Source of the DNA: Streptomyces sp. 35G-GA-8
Lineage (GTDB): Bacteria; Actinomycetota; Actinomycetes; Streptomycetales; Streptomycetaceae
Direction: 5' to 3'
NCBI RefSeq assembly: GCF_023534745.1
Contig: NZ_JAMHJQ010000024.1
Coordinates: forward strand, 1-33,922
Length of the DNA: 33,922 nt
How positions within the stretch are numbered: position 1 is the first letter of the stretch; each line of letters begins with the position of its first letter. A program made the translations under genes and the position numbers. This document shows, piece after piece, positions 1-7,176 of the stretch. The notes below the pieces were generated by a model that had not been told where the DNA came from, searched no databases, and was given only the letters and a program-made list of their open reading frames with translations.

Positions 1-864
1 GGGCCAGGCGTGCCACGCTCCGCGCGGCATGCCCACCAGGGCTCACGCCACAAGCAGCAGCAACAGGAAGGGGTGGTGACGGACAGTCGGGACGGGTGAA
101 GGGTCGAACAAAGTTGAGGGCGGGCACAGGCGGGATGGCTGTATATGTGCTTCAAAGATAGAAGCTAGATTGAGACTGGAATGACTCCAGGCCACCTCCA
201 CGCAGACAATAAAGGTTACGGAATACTTCGGAGATACAGCAGGTAATGGAGAACAAAAAGACGCGTGATTGGTGAACAGAAGCTCAGGAATAACGAGCGC
301 GGTGACGGTGGAAAATGAGACGGCTTAAAGTCTTGCGAAGCACAGGAAGTGAGCAGAGCCGTGAGCGAGCCCGTGAGGCGCTCCGTAGGAGCGGGGGGGC
401 TTCGCGGTTCGGTTGGAGTCAGTGCCGGGTGTCGGTTGAGGGGCTGGCTTCGGTCAGCGTTCGAGCTCTGGGGTGTTGGGACGGAGGGCCGTCGGTGGCC
501 AGCCTGCGGCGGCACGGACATACGGCGCACGCCCCCTGGAACACGGGGGTTGGTGGAGCGGTTTGCGCGGATCTCAGCCACCTAATACTTACAGATACCA
601 AGAACCCGCTGGTCAGAAGCATGCAACTCTGACGATCTGTCCGCTCAGTCGGTACACATCGCCGTCGCTATGTACCGACTGAGGAGACGCATCAAGAGCT
701 AACTGTCAGCCAGGCCGACAGTTTCCGGGCCGAAACGTCAGCGAGACCGACATTCTCCAGCCGTCCCGTTGGACGGTCCGTCAGAGCGTCCAACGGAGGA
801 GATCTGTCCCGCCTGAGGGGACGCAACACGCCGGAACGTCAGCGAGACCGACATATATGTCGGC
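1..864. other. gene-free left region, candidate replication/control region
   Basis: No open frame here has a convincing start, ribosome site or recognisable protein. Bases about 100-320 are clearly richer in A+T than the rest of the window. The right part (640-876) is packed with dyads, described separately. It lies directly upstream of two winged-helix replication-type genes. An AT-rich stretch plus repeats beside rep-like genes is the usual arrangement of an internal plasmid origin, so I infer an origin or a rep control region. A small hairpin (CGCTCC/GGAGCG, 379-384/388-393) is also present. No telomere-type palindrome ladder was recognised at the left edge. Confidence 0.4.
644..683. repeat. 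13-bp perfect inverted repeat
   Basis: CTCAGTCGGTACA (644-656) is matched exactly by its reverse complement (671-683), with a 14-nt spacer. It is the first of the dyads before the rep-like gene. It could be an operator, an origin element or a terminator hairpin. There is no T-run after it. Confidence 0.6.
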
Positions 865-875
865 GTGGCTGACAT
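703..875. promoter_or_regulatory. four-copy 19-bp near-palindromic operator/iteron array
   Basis: Four related 19-mers with core GTCAGC-N3-CCGAC occur at 703-721, 735-753, 836-854 and, inverted, 857-875. Copies 2 and 3 are identical. Copies 3 and 4 abut head to head and form the perfect palindrome CCGACATATATGTCGG (848-863). Another dyad, CGTTGGACG/CGTCCAACG (767-775/787-795), lies between copies 2 and 3. Copy 4 covers the GTG start of the first gene, so occupancy would block its expression. Autoregulation or origin binding by the adjacent winged-helix proteins is inferred. Confidence 0.6.
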
Positions 876-1626
876 ACTTCTGCCGTCCAAGATCAGCGAA
901 GTGGAGAGCAGCCTCGTGTCACCCGAGCCACAGCGCCGCCGTCCCGCACCGAAGCACGCGCCGCGCCGGCTGCCGGAGCTGCCCCTTGATGATGAGATCC
1001 AGGCGTGGTCCAAGCCGGTCCAGCCGGTTGAGGACCTCGACTCGGTCGCTCGTCGCTACCCCCGCCGGAAGCTCTCGCTCAGCAGCGAGCGCAAGCCGAT
1101 GGAGTTCTACGACACCCCTGAGCGCCCCAAGGCGTTCTCCATGGACTCACTTGAGTTCTTCTTCCTGATCGCGCAGTACTTCCGCGAGGCCCTGCCGCTG
1201 CGGCTGATCCTGCTGATGATCGCGTGCCAGAAGGCCGGCGGGCAGATCCGGCTGACGCAGGAGGAGATGGCGACCGTCCTGGACGTGCATCGTGGGAAGA
1301 TCAACGAGGCGCTGCAGGCGGTCATGAGCCATGGCATCGTCTTCAAGGTGCGTCGTGGCGTCTACCAGTTCAACCCGCCCTACTCGTACCGTGTAGCGGA
1401 GTTCATCCCGGGCACGGAGCTGGTCGAAGCCGAGTATGTGCAGGTTGACCAGGACAAGATGATCGCGAAGATCCGCAAGGATGAGAGCCTGCCGGACCTG
1501 GTGCGGTTCCCGTCGCTGGAGCACATGCGCGAAGCGATCGAGGAGCTGCGGAAGAAGCGGGCCGAGGAACGCGCTGCACGCCGACTTGCCCGTGCGCAGC
1601 GCCAGGAGGAGGGATCAGCCCAGTGA
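865..1626 (+). CDS. winged-helix, RepL-like replication initiator or regulator (first of two)
   Basis: A 253-aa protein. Residues 1-95 are proline/arginine-rich and probably disordered. Residues about 105-176 form a winged helix-turn-helix ending in RRGVYQFNP, a pattern seen in RepL-type plasmid replication proteins and MarR-like regulators. The C-terminal 50 residues are a charged helix rich in Glu, Lys and Arg. The next gene encodes a shorter paralogue of the same fold and overlaps it by four bases (GTGA), so the two are translationally coupled. The GTG at 865 has no clear ribosome site and lies inside an operator copy. GTG 901 is an alternative start. A role in plasmid replication is inferred from fold, pairing and the upstream dyads; a plain transcription regulator is the alternative. 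Confidence 0.6.
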   Translation: MADILLPSKISEVESSLVSPEPQRRRPAPKHAPRRLPELPLDDEIQAWSKPVQPVEDLDSVARRYPRRKLSLSSERKPMEFYDTPERPKAFSMDSLEFFFLIAQYFREALPLRLILLMIACQKAGGQIRLTQEEMATVLDVHRGKINEALQAVMSHGIVFKVRRGVYQFNPPYSYRVAEFIPGTELVEAEYVQVDQDKMIAKIRKDESLPDLVRFPSLEHMREAIEELRKKRAEERAARRLARAQRQEEGSAQ

Positions 1627-2096
1627 GTACCTTGAAGTGGTCGGCGACCAACGCCGACAGCCTTCTCGCCGATCTGGACCTGCCGCCCGCCGCCTACCGG
1701 GCACTGCTGAAGCTCCGGGCGCGCAGCGAGGCCGGCGGTCGCATTGCGATGGACCAGGCCACCCTCGGTCAGCTGCTCGGGCTCAGCCGCCCCAGCGTGA
1801 ACGCCGCACTGCGGGAACTGGAGTTGGCCAAGCTCGTCAAGAAGGTCCGCAACGGCGTCTATCAGATCAACCCGATGCTCGCCGGCTACAACTCCCCCGA
1901 GGACGCCCTGGACGCCGTCAAGGCGATGCCCAAGGTGGACCGGCTGGACAGCAGGACCTACGTGGCGGACTACCACAGGGCCGTCGCCGCCTACCAGGAT
2001 CAGCTTGCTGAGCAGCGAAAGAAGCGGGCCGCCCTGGCCGCCGCGAAGAAGGTGGCCGCAGGCAAGCGCCGCGGCACACTTCACGCGGTCGGCTGA
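1623..2096 (+). CDS. winged-helix, RepL-like protein (second of two)
   Basis: A 157-aa protein whose residues 20-88 form a winged helix closely matching the upstream gene, including the wing signature RNGVYQINP. The first gene has RRGVYQFNP. The C-terminal third is a Lys/Arg/Ala-rich helix that could bind DNA or a partner. The GTG start overlaps the upstream stop (GTGA). The transcript ends at a strong hairpin 25 bases downstream. The pair probably arose by duplication and may act together at the upstream dyads. Replication initiation is an inference; no helicase or primase domain is present in either protein. Confidence 0.6.
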   Translation: MSTLKWSATNADSLLADLDLPPAAYRALLKLRARSEAGGRIAMDQATLGQLLGLSRPSVNAALRELELAKLVKKVRNGVYQINPMLAGYNSPEDALDAVKAMPKVDRLDSRTYVADYHRAVAAYQDQLAEQRKKRAALAAAKKVAAGKRRGTLHAVG

Positions 2097-2120
2097 TCCG
2101 GCGGTCGGCCTCGTACGGGC

Positions 2121-2152
2121 ATCGGCGCTGCGCCTTCGGGTGCAGCGCCGAT
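2121..2152 (+). terminator. hairpin terminator after the winged-helix pair
   Basis: ATCGGCGCTGC (2121-2131) pairs perfectly with 2142-2152 around a 10-nt loop, 25 bases after the stop codon. There is no T-run, which is common in Streptomyces terminators. Confidence 0.7.
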
Positions 2153-2390
2153 CGCGTGCTTGGTGTCGACGCCGACACGAAAGTTCCCTGCCCAGGTGGA
2201 CAAAAGTCCATCGGCGCAGGGCTAAACAGCTCGTCACGCGCCTCGTTCGGCGCCGCGCTCTCCGGCAGGGGGCGCGGCGCCGTTCTCGTCGGTGGGCAGC
2301 GAGTGTCAGATTCGGGCACACGGTTCCCGCAGGCGGGAAACGCGCAGGCCACAGCCCCGCGAAAAGAATCATGAGAGATTCCCTTGCGCC
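2153..2390. other. gene-free spacer before the palindrome
   Basis: No supported gene. It contains a second dyad, GGCGCCGCGC/GCGCGGCGCC (2249-2258/2272-2281). The promoter of the following operon presumably lies in the right half, but no consensus -35/-10 pair stands out. Confidence 0.5.
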
Positions 2391-2440
2391 CTCCCCCTGT
2401 ATGAACTTCAATACATGTATTGAAGTTCATACAGGGGGAG
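2391..2440. promoter_or_regulatory. 50-nt perfect palindrome, candidate operator
   Basis: Bases 2391-2415 are the exact reverse complement of 2416-2440. Inside are two self-complementary half sites, TGAACTTCA (2402-2410) and TGAAGTTCA (2421-2429), around the palindromic decamer ATACATGTAT (2411-2420). The core is AT-rich and unlike its surroundings. The right arm ends in GGGGGAG, part of the ribosome site of the gene starting at 2450. Protein binding here, or cruciform/hairpin formation in RNA, would therefore affect that operon directly. The regulator is unknown. Confidence 0.75.
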
Positions 2441-2449
2441 GAGCCCACT

Positions 2450-2932
2450 GTGTTAGTCACCCTCGTCACCGCTGCCCTCGCTATCGTCGGCACCCTGCTC
2501 GGCTCGATCGTCTCGGGGCGCTTCCAGGAGCGCGCTGCCGAGCGGTCCGTCCGCGTGAGCCACGGCGAGGCGATCCGCCGCGACCGCCTGGAGGCCGTCA
2601 CCGCCCTCGCCTGCGCCGTCAGCGACCACCGCCGGGCGATGTGGATGCGCGGCGACGCCGTCCTCAAGGAGGCTGGCACCGAGCGGATCGAGGCACTGCG
2701 CGGCGAGAGCCACATGACCCGGTCCGCCGTCACCCGCCCGCTGGTCGCGCTGCGGGTGCTCATCGAGGACCAGGCGGTGCGCGCCGCGGCCGACGAGATG
2801 GTCACGCTGACGTACGCGCTGCGCGACGCCTACGCCACCACCGAGGCCCTGACCGCCGCCCGCGAGGCCGCGAAGGTGGCCCACGACCAGTTCGTGGACG
2901 TCGCCGCCGCCTACCTCGCCCGTACCGCCTGA
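2450..2932 (+). CDS. membrane-anchored helical protein of unknown function, TTA at codon 2
   Basis: A 160-aa protein with one N-terminal hydrophobic helix (about residues 2-22) followed by a long, charged, alpha-helical cytoplasmic part. GTG 2450 is chosen because GGGGGAGGAG lies just upstream, partly formed by the palindrome arm. An upstream TTG in the same frame lies within the palindrome and is less likely. The second codon is TTA, rare in Streptomyces and read by the bldA tRNA, so translation may depend on growth stage. It is the first of four closely spaced plus-strand genes. I do not recognise a family function. Confidence 0.75.
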   Translation: MLVTLVTAALAIVGTLLGSIVSGRFQERAAERSVRVSHGEAIRRDRLEAVTALACAVSDHRRAMWMRGDAVLKEAGTERIEALRGESHMTRSAVTRPLVALRVLIEDQAVRAAADEMVTLTYALRDAYATTEALTAAREAAKVAHDQFVDVAAAYLARTA

Positions 2933-2961
2933 GACCCCGCCAGCCGAGAGGAGAGCCCGTC

Positions 2962-3303
2962 ATGGAGCGCACGTCGTCCACCGAGATCGTGAAGGCCGCC
3001 GACATCACCGCCATCGCCGACCGAGGCGCCGTCGACAGCGAGCTCGCGTACCTGGCCCCGGCGGCCGCCGCCGCGCTGGGACTGCTCGCCGACGCCATCA
3101 AGCGGGGCACCGCCGACCGCGAGAGCGTCGTCCAGGCCCTGAAGGAGGCGGCCGTCCACGAGCGGTTCGCCGACGTCCTGGCGGCCGCGTCCGAGGACGT
3201 CATGGACGAGACCGTGGACCTGTTCGACTTCGACGCCCGCCTGGACGCCGACAACCTCTCCGGCGCGGCCTCTCAGGTCCGCGACCTCTTTCGCTGGCTG
3301 TAG
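2962..3303 (+). CDS. hypothetical protein, acidic helical
   Basis: A 113-aa acidic protein rich in Ala, Asp and Glu, with no membrane segment and no motif I recognise. ATG 2962 follows GAGAGGAGAG at good spacing. It sits 29 bases after the previous stop and 31 before the next start, each gene with its own ribosome site, so it is part of the 2450-3940 operon. Codon use is typical of a highly GC-biased actinobacterial gene. Function unknown. Confidence 0.7.
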   Translation: MERTSSTEIVKAADITAIADRGAVDSELAYLAPAAAAALGLLADAIKRGTADRESVVQALKEAAVHERFADVLAAASEDVMDETVDLFDFDARLDADNLSGAASQVRDLFRWL

Positions 3304-3334
3304 ACCCCCGCCCGGCACCCACGAGGGAGACACC

Positions 3335-3523
3335 GTGTTCACCGGAACCGCCGGAGAGCTCCGCGCCCGCCAGGCGCAGGCCCGCGAGCTCGCGGAGGAG
3401 GCCGCCGTGCTGCTGAACCAGATCGACGCGCTGGGCCTGGGGGTGGGCGGCGGGCAGCTGCACACCCCCGGCGGCATCATCCGCATCCGGCCTGGCCAGG
3501 GCTGGGCCGTCACCGACCGCTGA
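3335..3523 (+). CDS. small hypothetical protein
   Basis: A 62-aa protein. The first half is an Ala/Glu/Arg helix with coiled-coil character. The second half is glycine-rich and ends in a short strand-like segment. The GTG start follows GAGGGAGA. It is the third gene of the operon controlled by the palindrome region. No family recognised; it may be an accessory subunit to its neighbours. Confidence 0.65.
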   Translation: MFTGTAGELRARQAQARELAEEAAVLLNQIDALGLGVGGGQLHTPGGIIRIRPGQGWAVTDR

Positions 3524-3550
3524 CCGATCCACCCGAGGAAGGAGACCGCG

Positions 3551-3940
3551 GTGAGCACCGACCCCGCGTCCGACAACCACCGCCAGGAGCAGCTCCTGGT
3601 CCCGCTCGCCGCCGAGGACGTCGCCGCGCTCGGCAGCGACGGCGAGCAGCTGGCCGCGCTGCTCGCCACCGTGCTGCATGGCCTAGCGCTGCTGCGCACG
3701 GGCTGTGCGAGCGCCTCCGAGCTCGCAGCCGCCATCGAGGGCACCACCGGCCTGCTGGAGCGGCTGGAAGCGGTACGGAACGCCTCCCTGCGCCAGCCCG
3801 CCGCCAAGGACGTCTCGCACGCCGACCTGGCCGCGGCGATGCACCTGGAGAGCCGGGCGACCGCGCAGTCCCGTCGGCGCACGCTGCTGAACAAGCCGGT
3901 GAGCGACCTGGAGCGGTGGGCCACCGGCGTCGCCGACTGA
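3551..3940 (+). CDS. hypothetical protein, last gene of the palindrome operon
   Basis: A 129-aa mostly alpha-helical soluble protein. The GTG start follows GAGGAAGGAGA. The middle (residues about 30-75) is a leucine-rich helical stretch, and the C-terminal part is basic. It ends just before two hairpins, the second facing a minus-strand gene, so the operon stops here. No recognisable domain. Confidence 0.7.
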   Translation: MSTDPASDNHRQEQLLVPLAAEDVAALGSDGEQLAALLATVLHGLALLRTGCASASELAAAIEGTTGLLERLEAVRNASLRQPAAKDVSHADLAAAMHLESRATAQSRRRTLLNKPVSDLERWATGVAD

Positions 3941-3952
3941 CCGGTTGCAGCA

Positions 3953-3990
3953 GCCCGTGCATCAGACGAACGCCCGTTTGCTGCACGGGC
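3953..3990 (+). terminator. candidate hairpin after the four-gene operon
   Basis: GCCCGTGCA (3953-3961) pairs with TGCACGGGC (3982-3990) around a 20-nt loop, 13 bases after the stop codon. It is weaker than the following hairpin because of the loop length. Confidence 0.45.
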
Positions 3991-4069
3991 CGCGCCCGGG
4001 ACCGGCCTTCGAATGTCATCGCTCTCCGGCAGCCACGAACCACCGGCAGCAGCAACCGAGCAGCAGACA

Positions 4070-4109
4070 CAGCAGCGCCCCGGACCCAAGCGGATCCGGG
4101 GCGCTGCTG
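4070..4109. terminator. bidirectional terminator
   Basis: CAGCAGCGCCCCGGA (4070-4084) pairs perfectly with 4095-4109, a 15-bp stem with a 10-nt loop. It lies between convergent transcription units. On the minus strand it begins only six bases beyond an out-of-frame stop at 4116, which suggests the ancestral minus-strand gene ended there. Confidence 0.8.
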
Positions 4110-4115
4110 CTGTGA

Positions 4116-4220
4116 TCAGGCTTCGACGTACGCCACGATCGTGATCGTCCTCAAGGCGGTGACGTAGTAGATCACCCGGACTCCGTCGACCTCGTCCGCG
4201 TATTCGCGTTCTTGGTCAGC
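4116..4220 (-). pseudogene. out-of-frame C-terminal tail of the neighbouring gene
   Basis: A minus-strand frame, different from that of the gene ending at 4216, continues without a start codon and ends in a segment containing VRVIYYVTALRTITIVAYVEA-like strands, cut here to its key part RVIYYVTAL. It looks like the natural C-terminus of a small beta-rich protein. The terminator sits right after this stop. The likeliest reading is a one-base frameshift near 4216-4225 in the gene starting at 4485. Spurious reading is possible because the segment is short. Confidence 0.35.
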
Positions 4221-4485
4221 GCCCGTGTTCCCTGTTGTTGGTGCCCAGTTCAGGGTCGTCGGCCATGGCGCGCAGCAACGCGACGGTCTGGGCATCGGTG
4301 AGCACGGCACCGGTGGCCCGGCGGCGAGCGTCCTCGGCAAGGCCGAGCTCGGCTTCAAGCGCGAGCATCGCTGGAGGCATGTCGCTGGAGGGCGTGCCAT
4401 CGGGGTTGTGGCCGACGCAGAGGAGCGGTTCCGGCAGGACACCGCAGCGAGGGCAGTAGAAATCGTCGGGGCTGGGCTCGGACAT
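4216..4485 (-). CDS. small protein with CxxC knuckle, probably frameshifted
   Basis: As read, 89 aa. It starts at ATG 4485 behind AAGGAGG, an excellent ribosome site. Residues 11-14 are CPRC, and a further Cys and His (CVGH) follow at 23-26, giving a plausible single zinc knuckle. The rest is helical. It stops at 4216, but the next frame continues with protein-like sequence up to a terminator, so the original product was probably about 34 residues longer. Function unknown. Confidence 0.65.
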   Translation of the reverse strand: MSEPSPDDFYCPRCGVLPEPLLCVGHNPDGTPSSDMPPAMLALEAELGLAEDARRRATGAVLTDAQTVALLRAMADDPELGTNNREHGR

Positions 4486-4837
4486 CGCGCCTCCTTGACC
4501 TGCGGTACTCAACCTCCGCTGACAATAACTCGCGTCTCTACAAGATCGGTGGCAAACGGTCAAGGTGCAGTGGCACGGGATAGGGAGAGCCGCGACGGGG
4601 CCCCAGAATCGGGCATACGGGATGTGTTGAGGATGGCGTGACACTTCTTCGTAGTGAGCGTGACAGGCGGTGTCACGCTCACTTTCTGTGAACCTGATCC
4701 CGCTCGGGTGGGGTGTCGGGCGCGTTTCACCCCCAGACCCCCAGCTCTTCTCGGATATCGCTTCCACCTGGGGTTTTACGTCCGATATCCCCCAGGTCTT
4801 CAGGGTGATTCGGGCATTCTGGGCCCCAGTCCCCCCG
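4486..4837. other. gene-free interval with two dyads
   Basis: No supported gene. AGTGAGCGTGACA (4653-4665) is matched perfectly by 4671-4683, with a five-base loop; a further GTGACA lies at 4638. GGATATCG (4753-4760) pairs with CGATATCC (4783-4790). The upstream region of the 4485 gene lies at the left edge. Confidence 0.5.
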
Positions 4838-4864
4838 GGTCCGCGTCGCAGCTCCGGGGGGACT
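4838..4864 (-). terminator. hairpin at the end of the 5915-4864 operon
   Basis: AGTCCCCCC (4838-4846) pairs with GGGGGGACT (4856-4864) around a nine-base loop, touching the stop codon of the minus-strand gene. Confidence 0.6.
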
Positions 4865-5151
4865 CAGCGTCGTGTCTGAGGGAGGAGCATGAGGAGCGGG
4901 CGGTGGCACCGGCAGTGGCCGCATGCTGAGCAGCCGACGCACTCCAGGCAGAAGGAGAAGGAGCGGGGCCAGATCGTAGGGCAGGAGCAGATCGGGTTGT
5001 AGTCGGGGTCGCCGTCGCCGTCGAACCAGGGCTCCCCGAGCGGTGGCGAGTAGTCGACGTGGACCTGACCGTCGGCCGTCAGCTCCTCGTACCGGGTACC
5101 GCAGCCGGTCGACTGCGCCCACGTGGCGCCCACGCGGTCGGCGGTGCTCAC
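4864..5151 (-). CDS. small cysteine-rich protein
   Basis: A 95-aa protein. The N-terminal two thirds are polar and acidic. The C-terminal third has nine or so closely spaced Cys and His residues (pattern CSC, CLECVGCSACGHCRCH), so it may bind zinc or another metal. The GTG start overlaps the upstream stop by GTGA, so it is translationally coupled to the 255-aa gene. A hairpin closes the transcript at its stop. Function unknown. Confidence 0.65.
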   Translation of the reverse strand: MSTADRVGATWAQSTGCGTRYEELTADGQVHVDYSPPLGEPWFDGDGDPDYNPICSCPTIWPRSFSFCLECVGCSACGHCRCHRPLLMLLPQTRR

Positions 5152-5915
5152 CGGCTGCTCCTGGCGGAGGCCTTGATCCAGGCGGCGAGCGCGAGGACGG
5201 CGTCCGGGTCGGCCTGCGCCAGGCGGACCGCGTGGCCCGCGTCGAAGCCCTCCAGCGTCCCGGCCCGCGCCATGGCCCGTAGGAGCGCGCTGTGCGCCCG
5301 CACCGACGCGGGGACGGCGTCCGGGTCCCTGGGAGGGGCCATGCCGTGGCCCTCCAGGATGAGGGACATCTCGAAGAACTCGCCGTACTCGTTCAGGTAG
5401 TCGAGCGCGTACGCGTCCTCGGGCTCGTGCAGCACCAGCGGGCCTTCGGCGCCGTGGTGCGCACGGGTTGTACCGAGCAGGCCGGCCTTCTCCAGGGTCA
5501 TGAGCATGTGGGCGCGTTCGGGCAGCCCGCCTGAGTGCAGCCACTCCTGCCGCTGCTGCTCCATCTCCAGCTCGCGGAGTTCGGCTTCGGCGGCGTACTC
5601 GTCCTGGACGACGGTGTCGGCCTTCGGGTCGTACGTCCCGCCGGTTGCGGCGAGCAGATGCGTGACGCGTTCCCACTCCGCGACTTCGGCGGGGCCGCGC
5701 TCGTCGTCGGCCAGGTCCTCGCGGTCGCGGTCGATGTGTTGGTGCAGCCGGGCTTCCCCGAGGGCGGCTGCGGCCTCGGTGGCGGTCATGCCGGTGGCGC
5801 GTCGGCGGACCGAGCTCCGGCCGACCTTCGCGCGGTCGATCGGCGTGTGCGGGGCGCCGGTGCGGCTGCGGGCCTCGGGGACACGGCGCGTCGGCCGCCT
5901 GTCGGACGTGTTCAT
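5148..5915 (-). CDS. hypothetical protein, acidic helical
   Basis: A 255-aa protein. The first 45 residues are basic and proline/arginine-rich; the remainder is acidic and mostly helical with no membrane segment. ATG 5915 has only a weak ribosome site. It is coupled by a four-base overlap to the Cys-rich gene downstream and lies 102 bases beyond the end of the Tpg-like gene on the same strand, so it may be part of the same transcript. I do not recognise a family. Confidence 0.65.
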   Translation of the reverse strand: MNTSDRRPTRRVPEARSRTGAPHTPIDRAKVGRSSVRRRATGMTATEAAAALGEARLHQHIDRDREDLADDERGPAEVAEWERVTHLLAATGGTYDPKADTVVQDEYAAEAELRELEMEQQRQEWLHSGGLPERAHMLMTLEKAGLLGTTRAHHGAEGPLVLHEPEDAYALDYLNEYGEFFEMSLILEGHGMAPPRDPDAVPASVRAHSALLRAMARAGTLEGFDAGHAVRLAQADPDAVLALAAWIKASARSSR

Positions 5916-6017
5916 CAGGACTCGCTTTCAGCTCGGATACGGAAATGAGGGCCCGGCCGGTAATGCGGCTCAGTGGGCCGGTCACACAGGTCTACAGCAC
6001 GCCCGAATTGCGCGCTG

Positions 6018-6605
6018 CTAGAACGTGATGTTCAACCATTCCACGTCCGCGAATTTCACCTCCAGGCCCGCACGGCCGCCACCGCCTTGACGGAAATAGG
6101 CGTCGGCGATGGCCTCCGCGACCGCGTCGTGCAGATCGCTCTCCGTCGCGCCTTCCTCCCGTGCGGCGATGATGGCGGCCGCGTGGGAGGGGCTGACGGC
6201 GACCGTGACGTCCCGGACCCGGCCTGCGTCCGAGGTGCCCTCCGGGCCGAGTCCGAAGTACGCCCGGCAGGAGATGACCAGCCCACCTGAGGACGCCGCG
6301 CGCTGCCTGGCCTGTGCCCTGACCTGCGGTTGCCACTCCGACTCGGTCTCCTGCACCAGAGCGGCCTGGAGGCGCTTGTTGGGCTTGGTGGAGGCGCCGG
6401 AGAGGTAGCGCTGCACCGTCTTGCGGGAGACGCCCAGCCGGTCGGCCAGGGACTTGGTGGAGCCCTTCTCCCGCGTGCGAAGGAATTTCATCTGCGCTCG
6501 CGCGGATTTCGGCGCGGGCCGGGTGAACAGGGCCCGCTCCGCGCGGGCGAAGCCCTCCAGGATCCTGGCGCGGGTACGAGCGCGCTTCACGTCGTCATCA
6601 GTCAT
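6018..6605 (-). CDS. second telomere terminal protein (Tpg-like)
   Basis: A 195-aa protein of the Tpg family, which caps the 5' ends of linear Streptomyces replicons and primes end patching. In order it has FTRPAPKSARAQMKFL (about 27-42), a helix-turn-helix with LADRLGVSRKTVQRYLSG (53-70), the WQPQVRAQARQRAA helix (91-104), a strand region with GTSD (123-126) and the C-terminal domain. The GTSD Thr aligns with the Thr of the canonical Tpg at 8684-9241. It has a longer N-terminus and differs at many positions from that Tpg. It stands apart from tap. ATG 6605 is chosen by alignment to Tpg; no good ribosome site is visible. It may serve the other telomere or be a regulator derived from Tpg. Confidence 0.85.
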   Translation of the reverse strand: MTDDDVKRARTRARILEGFARAERALFTRPAPKSARAQMKFLRTREKGSTKSLADRLGVSRKTVQRYLSGASTKPNKRLQAALVQETESEWQPQVRAQARQRAASSGGLVISCRAYFGLGPEGTSDAGRVRDVTVAVSPSHAAAIIAAREEGATESDLHDAVAEAIADAYFRQGGGGRAGLEVKFADVEWLNITF

Positions 6606-6657
6606 GTGATCATCAGGCCCGATCGAGCCTGTGGACAGAGGCCCGGTGACGTGGCGA

Positions 6658-6714
6658 CGTACGGCCGGTCTGACCTGATCAAACCCCGGACGGGCAGACC
6701 GCCCCGGCCGTACG
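6658..6714. promoter_or_regulatory. long inverted repeat between divergent genes
   Basis: CGTACGGCCGG (6658-6668) pairs with CCGGCCGTACG (6704-6714). Inside it, GTCTG (6669-6673) pairs with CAGAC (6695-6699). It fills the space between the second tpg and the plus-strand gene at 6754. It could be an operator for both, possibly bound by the Tpg-like HTH protein. Confidence 0.5.
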
Positions 6715-6753
6715 GTCACACCAAGACCAGCACCAACCTGCCCAGGAGACGCA

Positions 6754-7176
6754 GTGATCCCAGCACAGCACCCCTACGAAGCGAACTACCAGCAGGAAGT
6801 GGACGGCCGGACGGTCTACAGGAGCAAGCCCGTCATCGCCTGGGACGACGAGGGCCAGGCGCTCGTCGTCGACGAGCGCAGCGGCCAGCTTGTCCCGGCG
6901 AACAACGGCCGTACCTTCAACGGGCTCTCGGAGGGCGGGCATCCTGTTGTCGCCGCCATCCCCGGAGGTGGGTGGAGTGCTCGGTTCAAGAACGGGGACG
7001 GCACGTCCACCGTGGACCCGCTGGTGGCCTGGACCGTCCGAAGTGACGGCACCCTCACCCCCGTCGACACTGACGCCACCGGCGTGTGCGAAGCGTCCAC
7101 CGCAATGGGCAACTTCGATGGTCTCGTTGGCCCCGGAGTTGAGGCGCGGACGGCCCTGCCGGACAGCTCGGCGTGA
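6754..7176 (+). CDS. hypothetical protein
   Basis: A 140-aa soluble protein with mixed strands and loops, no membrane segment and no recognised motif. The GTG start follows AGGAG at six bases. The first half reads like a beta-rich fold with several short charged strands; the C-terminal end is less ordered. Its stop overlaps a 38-aa reading frame by GTGA. It diverges from the second tpg across a dyad-rich gap, so the two may share control. Function unknown. Confidence 0.65.
   Translation: MIPAQHPYEANYQQEVDGRTVYRSKPVIAWDDEGQALVVDERSGQLVPANNGRTFNGLSEGGHPVVAAIPGGGWSARFKNGDGTSTVDPLVAWTVRSDGTLTPVDTDATGVCEASTAMGNFDGLVGPGVEARTALPDSSA

Noticed and set aside
1-120. Telomere at the left edge
   Set aside because: The usual Streptomyces telomere palindrome series with GCA-loops is not seen; the window is evidently internal.
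216-581. 121-aa minus-strand frame in the left region
   Set aside because: No ribosome site, low-complexity Ser/Pro/Arg composition and no actinobacterial codon pattern.
1380-2411. 343-aa minus-strand frame opposite the winged-helix genes
   Set aside because: It is the antisense shadow of two well-supported genes and starts inside the palindrome.
4653-4683. Terminator for a plus-strand gene
   Set aside because: No plus-strand gene ends nearby; the 13-bp dyad is better left as an unassigned operator-like element.
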